Positions 11,463 to 22,757 of a stretch of 64,000 nt of DNA are shown here, piece by piece. Source of the stretch: Adiantum capillus-veneris (taxonomy: Eukaryota; Streptophyta; Polypodiopsida; Polypodiales; Pteridaceae); the NCBI GenBank assembly GCA_014529385.2, contig CM043955.1, forward strand, positions 142,462,140 to 142,526,139. Direction: 5' to 3'. The notes under the pieces are model-generated. The model saw only the letters and a list, made by a program, of their open reading frames with translations, was not told the origin of the DNA and ran no database searches. Positions within the stretch are counted from its first letter, which is position 1. Every line of letters begins with the position of its first letter. The translations under genes and the position numbers were made by a program.

Positions 11463-12218
11463 CTGGAGCCTGATTTACCCTTATAATTTTTGTGGTAAAA
11501 GCCCACATTTGTAAGGCCCCCATTATGAGGAGAAGCCATCGTGCGTGAAGGAAAATAGCTCGTCGAAAACAAAAATTTTCAAGGCCAAAAATCAGGGGCA
11601 ACTTTAGGGGCCTCGGGGACGGAAGCCCCTGAGACTTTTTTTCCCTCGCCGGAATATTATGGCCGGACGGCGGCCGGAAAGTGGTCGGAAAACAACCGTC
11701 GGTTGGCCGGTGGTTGGAAGTCAATGGCCGGTGGCCGGTGTCCGAATTCAATGGCCGGTGGCCGAATTCAAAAGCGGACTTGTCTTCTCAAGGGCGGCCA
11801 CACATGGGCGGATTGAAGGGTCCGATTTGGACTTATCTACACAAGGGTGGCTACACATGGCTGCCTCTCATGAGAGAGGGCAGCCCTTTTGGCCTATAAA
11901 AGGAGGCCATTTCTACACACATTTCATATAGTGTAAAGTTGATGCAACAAGGTGAGTGTGAGGTGGTGAGAGTGAAGCAAGGTGGGAGCTCCATTAAGGG
12001 TATAATCCCTTTGTAAACTACTTCTTGTTTTGAAGTACTAAAGCCATTCAGTGGCTGCTTTCCCGTGAACGTAGCCCACATTGGGTGAACCACATATATC
12101 GTGTGTACTCTCTCTCTCTCTCTCTCTCTCTACTCTATAATCTCGTGTATGTAAATATATCTCTCTCCATTAAGTAATCTACTCAATTATCTATTTAGCT
12201 ACGTCTTATTTCCTAACA
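11463..12218 (+). repeat. 5' LTR of copia element B, first bases altered
   Basis: It begins CTGGAGCCTG rather than TGTTAAGTATGGAGCC, so the 5' tip is damaged. It ends CCTAACA. TATAAAA lies at 11895-11901 and (CT)n near 12108-12131. Confidence 0.9.
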
Positions 12219-12220
12219 AC

Positions 12221-12232
12221 TGGTATCAGAGC
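12221..12232 (+). promoter_or_regulatory. primer binding site of copia B
   Basis: TGGTATCAGAGC is the exact common plant initiator tRNA-Met primer site, two bases after the LTR. Confidence 0.93.
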
Positions 12233-12291
12233 AAGGTTTGCTCGTAGCTAAATTATCTCAAGGAAAGGATTCCTTGAATTGAGTGGGAGTT

Positions 12292-13548
12292 ATGGCGGAG
12301 GAAGGGAAGCTCAAGATTGAGAAGTTCAACGGCAAAAACTACCAACATTGGAAGATGCAGATTGAAGACTATCTCTACCAGAAGGACCTCTATTTGCCAC
12401 TAGGCGATCTTGCAAAGAAGCCCGCAACGATGGCAGATGAAGCATGGATTGTCCTTGATCGAAAGGCCCTGTGAACAATCCGGTTAAGCTTGGCGTCAAC
12501 TGTGGCCTTCGATGTTTCGGAGATGAAGACCACGGAGGACTTGATGAAGTCACTTGACGACTTCTACGAGAAACCATCGGCATCCAATAAGGTATTTCTT
12601 ATGAAGCGCTTGTTCAATCTAAAGATGACAGAGAATGGTTCAGTTGCAGAACACCTAAATGACTTTAACACAAACATAAGTCAACTTCGATCGGTGAAAA
12701 TCAATTTCGATGACGAAGTGCGAGCTCTCCTTATACTATCATCTCTACCGGATAGTTGGGACAGCCTTGTGATGGCTGTAAGTAATTCTATTTCTAGCAC
12801 AAATACTCTTAAGTTTGATGATGTTGTGGGTGTTCTCCTAAGCGAGGAAATACGAAGGAGAAGCACAGGAGAATCATCAAGTGCTGCACTGTCAGTGAAA
12901 ACAAGAGGAAGGCCTAAGGAGAGGTTCAAAAATCAGAAGGGTTGTGTTCGCACAAGGCGGAGCAAGTCACGCACAAAGTCAGTTCTTGAATGTTGGAAAT
13001 GTGGTGGCAAGAAGGGCCACGTCAAGAAGGATTGCTGGTCCAAGAAGAAGAAGGAGACTGAGTCTCAAGACAACAAGCCAACATCGGAGGCCAATGTGGC
13101 AGGTAAAGTAGAGCAAGATGCTCTAATTCTCTCATTAGACAATGTGTCTAATTCCTGGATAGTAGATTCCGGGGCTTCATTCCATGCGACACCACACAAG
13201 CAACATTTCCAAGACTACACCACAGGTAATTTTGGGTATGTATACTTGGGAGATGATGAATCTTGTGAGATTGTCGGCAAAGGTACAGTTTCTGTCAAAC
13301 CTGCTAACAGAAATGAATGGAAGCTTAAAGATATTAGGCATGTTCCTTCTCTTCGCAAAAATTTGATCTCTACAGGACAATTGGATGATGAAGGTCACAA
13401 CATTGCATACGGAAACAAACGGTGGAAGATCTCAAAGGGATCTTTGGTGGTTGCCAAGGGAGAAAAAGTTGGTACACTTTACTTGTGTACTATTAGCATG
13501 CAACGTTCAGCTTATGCAACAACTACAGAAGTTGACAGTGCGCTGTAG
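12292..13548 (+). pseudogene. copia B gag and protease, two in-frame stops
   Basis: ATG at 12292 opens the polyprotein. A TGA at 12472 (GGA in element A) interrupts gag after about 60 residues; the same frame continues from about 12475 through the gag domain to a zinc knuckle at about 12994-13038. The knuckle reads C-W-K-C-G-G-K-K-G-H-V-K-K-D-C, one Gly longer than the standard CX2CX4HX4C spacing. The protease site 'WIVDSGASFH' is intact at about 13156-13185. The frame ends at TAG 13546, where element A has TGG (Trp of 'WHYRLGHM'). Restored in frame only by readthrough or mutation. Confidence 0.93.
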
Positions 13549-14556
13549 CACTACCGGCTTGGGCATATGAGTGCCAAAGGAATGCAAATCCTTCAAACAA
13601 AGAAGCTTCTACCAGGTTTGAAAGTAGTGGACTTAGAGTTCTGTGAAGATTGTGTTTATGGTAAACAAAACAGGGTAAAATTTCAAAAATCAGGAAATGA
13701 AAGAAAAAATAAAAAACTTGAGTTGGTTCATTCTGATGTTTGGGGTCATGCAAGTACACCATCACTTGGTGGCTCATTGTACTATGTAACATTCATAGAC
13801 AATGCAACTAGAAAAACATGGGTTTATGTCATGAAGAATAAATTCGATGTATTTTCCATATTTAAAAGGAGGAAAGCCTTTGTGGAGAATGAAACAGGTA
13901 CCAAGGTTAAATGCCTTAGATCCGACAATGGAGGCGAATATTGCAGCCAAGCTTTTGAAAGATTTTGTGCTAGCAATGGCATTCGGAGGCAAAGGACAAC
14001 CCCAAGGACACCTCAACAAAATGGGATTTCGGAAAGGATGAACAAAACAATCATGGAGCGAGCACGAAGCATGCGGCTACATGCAGGCTTACCGCTTGAG
14101 CTTTGGGCGGAAGATGTAAGTACGACTGTGTACTTCATCAATCGGTCACCCTCAACGGCATTGGATGGGGGAGCTCCAGAAGAGGCATGGACAGGTAAAC
14201 CGGTGAACTATGCATTTCTCAAAGTGTTTGGGTGTGAGGCTTTCATGCACGTAGATAGAAGCCTAAGATCAAAGCTAGATGCAAAGTCCAAAAAGTGTTT
14301 CTTCATTGGCTATGGAGAAAGTGACTTTGGGTATCGCCTATGGAATCCTGAAGATGGTAAAATCTTAAGGAGGAGGGATGTAATTTTTAACGAACAAAAT
14401 ATGTACAAAGATTGCTTGGAAAGAAAACAAGCAAAAGAAACAGGTGATGAGTACATGGAGCTTGAGGACGGTGAAGACTCAAGGACTGCAAACGGTGACA
14501 ATGTGCAACAACGTCAACCAAATGAGGAGCCTCAACCTATTTACAAGAGCAAGTAG
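13549..14556 (+). pseudogene. copia B integrase
   Basis: Same frame as gag. It starts with the zinc-binding H-Y-R-L-G-H-M and C-E-D-C ligands, then a core with all three catalytic residues visible: Asp in 'LELVHSDVWG', Asp in 'LRSDNGGEYC' (about 13918-13947) and Glu in 'NGISERMN' (about 14020). It ends 'EEPQPIYKSK' at TAG 14554, because an 11-base deletion relative to element A shifts the linker to RT. A one-base deletion near 14590 brings the frame back. Integrase inserts cDNA into the chromosome. Confidence 0.93.
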
Positions 14557-14592
14557 ACTTCCAGAAAGGTTTGTGCCTTCCTTCAATCATCC

Positions 14593-16111
14593 TTGATCTC
14601 AGATTCTGGAGAGTCAGAATCATACGAAGAAGCTATGCAACATGAATCCAAAGAAGAATGGACGAAGAGCATGCAACTAGAGATGGACTCACTACATCGC
14701 AACCAAGCATGGGATTTGGTTGAGTTGCCTCAAGGTAAGCGGGCACTTCAAAACAAATGGGTATACAAGGTGAAGGAAGAAGAAGGTGGGAAGAAAAGGT
14801 ACAAGTCTAGGCTTGTGGTAAAAGGTTTTTCTCAAAAGAAAGGTATTGACTTCAATGAAATATTTTCTCCTGGTGTAAAAATGAACTCAATTAAGCTTGT
14901 CTTAAGCCTTGTGGATGCTCATGATTTAAATTTCGAGAAAATGGATGTAAATACGGCATTCCCTCACGGTGACTTAGAGGAGGAAATCTACATGCTTCAA
15001 CCAAAGGGGTATGAAGTAAAAGGTAAGGAGAAAATGGTTTGCAGATTAAAGAAGAGCTTGTATGGTTTAAAGCAAGTATCAAGAAAATGGTACTTGAAGT
15101 TTGATCGATGGATGTTGGATCATGGATTCACAAGATGCAACTCGGATCACTGCGTCTACACGAAGAATTTGGGAGATGGGAAATTCATCATCCTAATGTT
15201 GTATGTTGATGACATGTTGATTGCAAGTGCTAACATGCAGGACATCAAAGGCCTAAAAGAGGAGCTGTCTAAATCTTTTTCAATGAAAGATTTAGTTGTT
15301 GCAAAGAGGATACTTGGTATGAAAATATCAAGGGACAAGACGAAGAAGACAATAAAGCTATCTCAAGAAGATTACATCAAGAAGGTACTAGAAAGGTTTG
15401 CAATGCAAAATGCAAAACCAGTTTCTACACCTTTGGCTGGTCACTTTAAACTAACGAAGGATATGTGTCCAAAGACACAAGAGGAGATAGCCTATATGTC
15501 TAAAGTTCCATATGCTGCAGCGGTAGGTTCTCTAATGTATGCTATGGTCTGGACAAGGCTAGACATTGCACATGCAGTGGGAGTTGTGAGTAGGTTCATG
15601 GACAACCCAGGTAAAGAGCATTGGCAAGCTGTGAAGTGGATACTTAGGTATCTAAAAGGGACAACAACAAATGCTTTGTATTTTGGAGGAACTAATATTT
15701 TTCTAGAAGGGTATGTTGATGCAGATATGGCAGGTGACAAAGATACTCAAAGGAGCACTACTGGCTATGTGTTCACGGTTGGAGGCATAGCAGTAAGCGG
15801 GTCTTCAAAGTTGCAGAAAGTGGTCTACCACGGAAGCAGAGTATGTAACAATGACGGAGGCAAGCAAAGAAATTCTGTGGCTTCACAGATTCTTAGAAGA
15901 GCTTGGATTCAAACAAGACAATTGTGTCTTGTACAGTGATAGCCAAAGCTCTATCCATCTTGCGAAGAACTCAACCTTTCATTCAAGGACAAAGCACATT
16001 GAGGTGAGATATCACTTCATACGCACTCTTTTGGAAGAGGAACAACTAAAGCTAGGAAAGGTGCATACAAGTGAAAATCCTGTAGACATGTTTACAAAGG
16101 TGGTCAACTAG
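14593..16111 (+). pseudogene. copia B reverse transcriptase and RNase H, one frameshift
   Basis: Frame 14593-15939 is a near-complete copia RT: 'LQNKWVYKVK', 'KSRLVVKGF', 'MDVNTAFPHGDLEEEIYM', 'CRLKKSLYGLKQ' and the catalytic Y-V-D-D at 15202-15213, followed by the RNase H start 'GYVDADMAGDKDT'. Near 15822-15827 the sequence jumps frame, and the tail of RNase H ('VLYSDSQSSIHLAKN', 'SRTKHIEVRYHFIRT') lies in 15851-16111. The jump is at the same place as in element A. The enzyme would make cDNA and remove the RNA template. Confidence 0.95.
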
Positions 16112-16205
16112 GAGAAGTTGAGCTTTTGCTCATCTTTAATCGGCATTCAAGGATAAGAAGCTAGGATGGAAAGCAGTCATAGGTTTGGTTTGGAGATCAG
16201 TCTCC

Positions 16206-16216
16206 AAGTGGGAGAT
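16206..16216 (+). promoter_or_regulatory. polypurine tract of copia B
   Basis: AAGTGGGAGAT, immediately before the 3' LTR, identical to that of element A. Confidence 0.85.
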
Positions 16217-16980
16217 TGTTAAGTATGGAGCCTGATTTACCCTTGTAATTTTTTGTGGTAAAAGCGTACATTTGTAAGGCCCCCATTATGAGGAGAAGCC
16301 ATCGTGCATGAAGGAAAATCACTCGCCGGAAAGCAAAATTTTTACGGCAAAAAATCAGGGGCAACTTTAGGAGCTTTTTTTCCCCTCACCGGAATATCCC
16401 TTTTCGTCAGAATATTATGGCCGGACGGTGGCCTGAAAGTGTTCGAAAAACAACCGTCGATTGGCTGGTGGCCGGTAGCCAATGGTCGGTGGCCGGTGGT
16501 TGGAAGTCAATGGCCGGTGTGACCGGTGGCCGAATTCAAAAGCGGACTTGTCTTCTCAAGGGCGGCCACACATGGGCGGATTGAAGGGTCCGATTTGGAC
16601 TTATACAAGGGCGGCTACACATGGCTGCTTGTCATGTGAGAGGGCAGCCCTTTTGGCCTATAAAAGGAGGCCATTTTTACACACATTTCATATAGTGTAA
16701 AGTTGATGCAACAAGGTGAGTGTGAGGTGGTGAGAGTGAAGCAAGGTGGGAGCTTCATTAAGGGTATAATCCCTTTGTAAACTACTTCTTGTTTTGAAGT
16801 ACTAAAGCCATTGAGTGGCTGCTTTCCCGTGGATGTAGCCCACATTGGGTGAACCATGTATATCGTGTGTACTCTCTCTCTCTCTCTCTCTCTCTACTCT
16901 ATAATCTCGTGTATCTAAATATATCTCTCCATTAAGTAATCTACTCAATTATCTATTTAGCTACGTCTTATTTCCTAACA
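16217..16980 (+). repeat. 3' LTR of copia element B
   Basis: TGTTAAGTATGG...CCTAACA, 764 bp, TATAAAA at 16659-16665. It is followed by CGATG, the likely target duplication. Confidence 0.93.
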
Positions 16981-17124
16981 CGATGAACAATTTTTTAATT
17001 TTAATTTTTATTCTCACTTCACTTCATTTTTTTTGTACCTAGGCATTGGATCAAATTCACACGGATGGTATCCGTTTGCCTCATGTGTAATTTTGGCCTT
17101 TTCAAAATTATTAATATAAGTTCA

Positions 17125-17177
<53 letters not shown>

Positions 17178-18218
17178 GCTGTAACAAACTCCTGGACACT
17201 CTCCCTTTCTCTCTTCCCTCTTCCCAAGTATGACTGCTTACAAAATCCGACAATAACAAAGCTCTGCAGCACCCACTACAATTTTTTTCTCAAAGAACGC
17301 CCGATGCAGCGGCCAGGATACACTTTTATGTTACTCCATTTTAATTTTGTATCGAGACATTGTATTAGATCCATAAATATTGTATTAGTTTGGTCCCCTT
17401 GGCCATTGGACGAAGTCTAATCTAACAATTCATTCTCCCTCTCTCTTCACCTCCCCATTGCGTTTTGGTAATTACAATTAATAGTGTTACATTTTTTACA
17501 ATTATAAACTATATTAGTATCATAATCAAACAGTTGAATTTATTATTTTATATAAAAAAAACCATTAAAATACAGTATCTAGAGAAAGAGAATGATTGTG
17601 TACAGTTTTATATATGTGATGTTATTGGTTAGAACTTGGATAAGTATTATGTTTATATAGTTTATTAGTCATTATGTAGTTGTTTATCATATATCTAGTA
17701 AAATATGCTTATTAATCCCCACTATGCTATTTTGAGCAAGCTGACAGTGCAGCGACCCATCTATCTTGATTTCATTTTTGGCACACTATCTATGGCCATT
17801 ATTTGTGACCACACAAACACACCTATTGTATGAGTGTCTCGTTAGTGTGCAGACTGACATACCTACTTGTGCGATTCTTATTCTTCTATTCCAACTAACT
17901 ACACATTTACTTCCCTTCGTTTTGACTAACGAGGCTCTACCTCGTGTGGTTTGCATTATCTGAATTTCAAGGCATTATTTAGCCTAGTTTACGTAATTTG
18001 TACACGATGCAGACTCTCATACTACATACCTAGTACACGTTTAAAAGAGAAGCTTAAGTTTTTGGTCTTGCCAAGCATTTTCTTGATGCATATTCTTTTA
18101 CATACTTTGACGTCTAACTGAAAATGTCTGATAGAGCAGCTAAGGTCAAATTAATTTCGCGTTGTTTTCTTTATTTGTTGGACCAATTTAATGTTTATAG
18201 TATGGCCTTTACATGATG

Positions 18219-18278
18219 TATGCTCGTGATATCATGACTAAACACTAGTATGCTCATGATATCATGACTAAACACTAT
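18219..18278. repeat. 30-bp tandem duplication
   Basis: Two adjacent copies, differing at about two positions, of a unit that starts TATGCTC and contains TGATATCATGACTAAACACT. Confidence 0.9.
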
Positions 18279-19029
18279 CCAATGCCCTTTAAACAATTAT
18301 AAATAATAATTTTTCCAATATAAAGCACTTTAGAGACAACAATTTGCGATATCAAGGGGACTACTCCATTTATTCAAACAAAAACAATCGACTATATATT
18401 AATTCCATCTCACTTTCCGGTTCATCCAAGGCTCATCATCGTAAATGACTTTTGCTAATTACAGTTCTTTCCTACTTGTATCTCTCTCCCCACGCACCAA
18501 CTGGTATAAATTTTAGATGCAGTATATCATCCAGAGTCTAATGATTTACAGCGAGCAAACATGTAAGTTCTCTTTGAATTTTTTCATTTTTGATTTTGAA
18601 AAAAAAACTTCTCGAAAACACAAGTAATCATACACTGATAGCACTCTTTCAAATTTTATATATGATACCCATAGTCCTACACATATCTACTAATTACATT
18701 CCACAGCGAACAACACGGTTACATAAATTGAACACATCTGGCTTACTCATCGGCTTGATTCTAATCTATTTTTTAAAGAAGACATGGCTCTTTTACTTAC
18801 CTGCATTCTCTAACATGGTGCCAATACTTGTATTACATGAAATTGTTATTGCGACCATTTCACATTGAGCTATGCAGCTATTTACATGAGCCAAGGTGCC
18901 TTCATTTAATGAATAACAATTTGTCAGTGCTTTGTTACTCAACCTTACTCCAGTGTGGTATGAACCAGGTAGTACATTTTTTTATGTTGTGTTTTTATGT
19001 CATGTCTAGTCCATTGGTCACATGCACCT

Positions 19030-19225
19030 AGATTCGTCGATTTAGGCAATGTGTCAATGCTCATCCTAGTGCAGATTCACCGATTTAGGCAGCGCACCAA
19101 CAAACTGCAGACTCACAATTTTTTTCTACCAAATGCAGATTCGCCGGTTTAGGTAGCATTAGTACAGATTTGCCAATTTAGGCAGCACGCCTTATTGGTG
19201 TAGACTCGCCAGTTGAGGCAACACC
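19030..19225. repeat. degenerate minisatellite, core CAGATTCGCCGATTTAGGCA
   Basis: About six diverged copies of the core occur at roughly 19032, 19072, 19108 (partial), 19136, 19164 and 19202, spaced 28-40 bp apart by variable filler. Confidence 0.75.
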
Positions 19226-19653
19226 AATCACAAAATCATGCTGCAGTGGCTGGCCACCACTGTAACTGGTATGATTTTGTTACCCAGGTATAGAAAATGA
19301 AAGATATTTTGGATTTGGATTTGGAATTGTATTTGGAATTGGTATATAATGATTTTTTGTCGCTAGAGTATTTATGAAAATGAACTTGAGATTGATGAGA
19401 ATTGATTTATAAAATGATGAGTGTGACCAATGATATCATGATTCATCAGGGTATGACATATACTGCTTATTCTAGTGGTATGGGACACTAGAATAGGTAG
19501 TATGTGGATGACGGCAGGCATACCCAATGTGTCTAATTTTATGGATTTTTCTTTTATTATTTTATACAGTTTTCTAATCATTGTTTTTGACAAGTATTGT
19601 TTGCAGATTTTTATCTTCGCAACTGAGGACAGTTGCTTTCCAACAGAGAGATA

Positions 19654-20137
19654 TGTTATGGAATTCATATTTTACTATTTATTGCAGCTGATAGGTGGAA
19701 AAGGCTTGACCGAGCTAGGCTATTGCAAAAAGGATATTATATTTTATGTATTCAAGTGCTCTTTAGGAGCTTTGGCCATTTATGTCTGGCCGGCCAGTTT
19801 GTACTCATTATTTACCATTCAAGAAATCTATAAATGAAATATGTGCAAGAGGGAAATGGTCACTCTTGCACGGGGGGAGATTGCACCCAGTGTTTGTGTT
19901 GCTACTCTCTTCTCACCTCTCCTCTCTTCTCTCTCACCGTGCCGACGTAGCACTCCATTCTAGGAGGTGCATCTGCACGCGCCCTATTACCCTCTCTTGC
20001 ACTCTGTCTTTCTTTGTTTGTGTATCTCACAATTATGCATCTATGTGGTTGCCAGGTATGTCGATTAGTCTGTTTTATGGTTTGTAGTATGCTATTTCGA
20101 GTATTTTGCATGGAATTCCACGCCTCTGGCTATAGCA
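19654..20137 (+). repeat. 3' LTR of the LARD-like element
   Basis: TGTTATGG...GGCTATAGCA, 484 bp, matching 3001-3479 with few differences. It is followed by the AATAC target duplication (20138-20142). Confidence 0.9.
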
Positions 20138-20142
20138 AATAC
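20138..20142. repeat. 5-bp target-site duplication, right copy (AATAC)
   Basis: Matches 2996-3000. Confidence 0.9.
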
Positions 20143-20777
20143 TTTATCGGTGGCACCAAGGTGCCATGATAGGTGAGAAAAGAGATACTCTTTCCTCCCT
20201 CTTTGAACTTTTTGAGCTTTTGTGACCTTCGACCTCCTGCAGGGTATGATTTGCAATGTCCACCCCTCTTGTATTCTCTAGGAGAATAGCCATAGCTTTT
20301 GTCGAAGAGGAGGAAGGTGAAGAAGAAGGAGAGGGTGACCTCTTTCTTGTCCTTTTCTTCCTTTGTTTCCTCTCTTCCCTTTCGGAGTGATGAGGAGAAG
20401 GACTGTGTTGATCTTTTCCTCTCAGGAGGAGTTGGCAATCGACTAGACCACCGTCTTTGTGGAGCCACATCTTCAGAAGAACTTAAAGTTTCATTACTTT
20501 CTTGCTCTTTGGATTCCTCCTCTCGTATGGGTGAGAGTCTTCTTTTGGGGGTCTCTTCAAGAGGCCTCCTAAGCTCTCTCTCCTCTTGGAGAGAAAGGGA
20601 AATCCCGTAATCGCGAAGTTGTTGAGTAACTTTGAATTGCAAAGCAGGGTTGCCCATAGCTTGCTGCAACATAGTAACAAGATAATTGACAAATATGGGG
20701 GCATCATCATTAGCACCTTCATGTACAAAATCAAAGTTATCAATGTTCATTAGACTCTCTTGGTTATTGTCAATCAT
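20143..20777 (-). pseudogene. gypsy gag, N-terminal part, cut by the LARD insertion
   Basis: The minus-strand ATG at 20775-20777 opens a frame whose first half reads as a gag N-terminus ('FVNYLVTMLQQAMGNPAL') and whose middle is a charged Glu/Lys/Ser/Arg-rich linker ('PKRRLSPIREEESKEQESNE'). The capsid start appears as 'YHGTLVPPIK', right at the insertion point. It continues at 3000 downward in the same frame once the 5-bp duplication is counted once. Other frames over 20144-20743 are shadows or products of a frameshift near 20300. Confidence 0.75.
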
Positions 20778-21171
20778 ATTAACAAAATTTTTTGTACTTA
20801 GTGTATGCTTTAGAAATTCAAAACATTAGTTGCTACTCCTCTTAGCCTTTGAAAATCGGCACTTAAGTATCTACACCCATGGCTCAAAGTGGTTAATTAT
20901 AGAGAGTAGTGGAGTGGGTCTAATATTGCAGAATTGCCGAGGGCTAGCTCCTTTCGGACTTCTTATGGCTCAATAATGGTAAAGCCGTAGGAAAGTCTAA
21001 AAAGACCCCATTATTAAGTCTAAAGCTCCCGAGGTGTACACCATATCCCTGTGGGTTCAACAAAACCAATAATAGATCCCAGTCCCACTTACCCTAATAT
21101 AATTAGCAAAATCAACCATTTATAGGCTACTTAAGGACCTCTCTTCTTAAGCAAGAAAAGAGAAACCAAAT
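20778..21171 (-). other. gypsy 5' untranslated leader
   Basis: About 400 bases between primer site and gag start on the minus strand. No gene is seen. Confidence 0.55.
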
Positions 21172-21183
21172 GCATTGATACCA
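21172..21183 (-). promoter_or_regulatory. primer binding site of the gypsy element
   Basis: On the minus strand TGGTATCAATGC follows an LTR ending in CA after one spacer base. It matches the tRNA-iMet site at 10 of 12 positions. Confidence 0.75.
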
Positions 21184-21184
21184 A

Positions 21185-22632
21185 TGTAATGGAAATGGCC
21201 TATGAACTTTGCGAGTAGTGGAAATTAAAGATAGCACTTTTGTGGAATGACTTTGTGAGCATAGAGGGTGAACTTAATTGATGGTACCAACATAAACATA
21301 GCATTTAATTAACTTGGCATGAACAATACTTTTGCAAGAGAGAGAGTTTAGAGAACATGAAAATAGTTGAGGACTGGATTTATGTGGAGGCGGTCCCCCC
21401 CTCCAATAGGCATTCGTATTATAGTTTCTCCCATCAAAAGAGACTTGGTACAATACAATATTTGTGTTCCTTGTGACCTAGGTGATGCTATGAAGATGGG
21501 AAGCTTCATGCATCACGAGCATAACATGAACTTTGTAAAAAGCATTAACTATCCCAAGCCTCAGCCCCAAGGCCTCAAACACCTTCGAAGGTGGAGAGAG
21601 CTAGCAGGGTAGGGAAGAGGAAGAAGAAACATTTCATAGGAGAAAGAATAAGTTCCTCACTTATCATCACTGTTCTTGCTAGCATACATAATAGCATAGT
21701 AATGAAGATGGAGAAGATGGCAAGCTTAAGCATTGAAGCATGGATCTTGGTTGGATTTGCATTCCATAGCCAAGAGTGTTGGTGTAGGCCCTCAACTTCT
21801 CTACTAGCTTTGAGAAGGAGATGGAGCTCTTGCACTTTGCACTTCACACAATGAGAGTGTGTGTGAGTGTGTGTGGGAGAGTATATCCCTCAAGAAACCC
21901 CCTAGCTTGCTTTGGTTAACCCCCCCTTGTAGCTCATGCTTGAATATCATTGGACCCCTTGGAAGGCCAACCGATAGGCTTTGGACACTCCTTGAGGGTA
22001 ACCTAGCTAGGGACGTGACATATGTCTCACTTGCCTCTTGACCAAGGGGTGCTCTTTGGGAGAGAGAGTGGTCAAGCAACCACCCCCCTACTTGCATGGC
22101 TCTCCCCCTCTTGTAGGGATATGATTTGACTTTTGTGACACCTCAAGCCCCTCAACCTTGGGCCCAATTCTCACCACAAGCTCGGCCCTTAAGCCCCTCA
22201 AGCTTGGGCTGGGTTCCCACCTCAAGTACAATCCTAGCATCTCAAGCATAACAAGCACCTCAAGCATCTGAATCATCAAGCACTTCAAGAATCTCAAGCA
22301 TCTCAGTCATCAGGCACGACAAGCACCTCAAGCTAGGGCCGGGTTCCCACCTCAAGCACAACCCTAACTACCTAAGGTCAAAGGACTTTTAACACTAACG
22401 ATTGGAGGTCTTCAATGAAGCTAACCCTAAGGTCTTTAAGCTCCATTGGTTAGCCTTGCTCTTTGACATACCGTCTGTCATTTGGGCCCCTTTACCATTG
22501 GCCCCGTGTTGAGATAGATATGTAAGCACATGTCTATATACTAACCCTTGTTCCCGTTTATACTCCCATATTAAATGATCAGTTTAATATGAGAAAATCA
22601 TTTGGATTGGTTAGATATTAGATTTTATGACA
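21185..22632 (-). repeat. probable 5' LTR of the gypsy element (outer end uncertain)
   Basis: The inner end is set by the primer site. The outer end is placed at a minus-strand TGTCATAAAATC, but this is a guess because the other LTR is outside the window. Between about 22130 and 22370 it contains a CTCAAGCA-type short repeat and a duplicated segment starting GGGTTCCCACCTCAAG. Confidence 0.45.
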
Positions 22633-22757
22633 TCCACTATGAGCTGTAGAGAGGGTGTTAGAGTTTTGGCATCTCAAGTGAGCTGCCCAATGTGATCCCA
22701 TTATTTAGTTTGGCTTTTAAGTATTTATTTTACTTATTTGTCAAAGTCTGTGTAGGG

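Larger units (their letters stand above)
11463..16980 (+). mobile_element. Ty1/copia element B, nearly complete but defective
   Basis: It has the same architecture and family as element A. The 5-bp sequence CGATG precedes the left LTR (11458-11462) and follows the right LTR (16981-16985), which fits a target duplication, although the first roughly 9 bases of the left LTR are lost or altered. The polyprotein stays in one frame from 12292 to 14556, broken only by stops at 12472 and 13546. A local indel pair lies near 14540-14590 and an RNase H frameshift near 15825 is shared with element A. It preserves the catalytic residues lost in A. Confidence 0.95.
16986..19653 (+). other. right internal region of the LARD-like element, no recognised gene
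   Basis: AT-rich DNA with only short frames and no retroelement domain. It holds a (CT)n tract (17128-17173), a 30-bp tandem duplication (18219-18278) and a degenerate minisatellite (19030-19225). Confidence 0.6.
3001..20137 (+). mobile_element. LARD-like non-autonomous LTR retrotransposon, itself hosting two copia elements
   Basis: It is bounded by two highly similar direct LTRs of 479 and 484 bp (TG...CA), a tRNA-Met-type primer site after the left LTR, and an AATAC target duplication on both sides. Without the two copia insertions its own DNA is about 6.1 kb, and I find no gag, protease, RT or integrase in it. That matches large retrotransposon derivatives (LARDs), which depend on enzymes from other elements. 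No convincing polypurine tract precedes the right LTR. It entered the gag of the minus-strand gypsy element. Confidence 0.85.
1..22632 (-). mobile_element. Ty3/gypsy LTR retrotransposon, interrupted by a nested element
   Basis: Read on the minus strand, the order is probable 5' LTR (21185-22632), primer site (21172-21183), gag start (20143-20777), a 17.1 kb insertion, then the rest of gag, protease, RT, RNase H and the start of integrase, running off the left edge. The protease-RT-RNase H-integrase order is that of Ty3/gypsy. Removing the insertion and one copy of its 5-bp duplication restores the gag reading frame exactly, which shows that both halves belong to one element. The coding region has several frameshifts and is not functional. 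The 3' LTR lies outside the window and the outer end of the 5' LTR is uncertain. Confidence 0.85.

Noticed and set aside
10873-11572. Long Arg-Glu and Ser-Leu repeat reading frames
   Set aside because: They are translations of CT/GA microsatellites, which lack stops in several frames; not genes. The same holds at 29138-29953 and 47527-47620.
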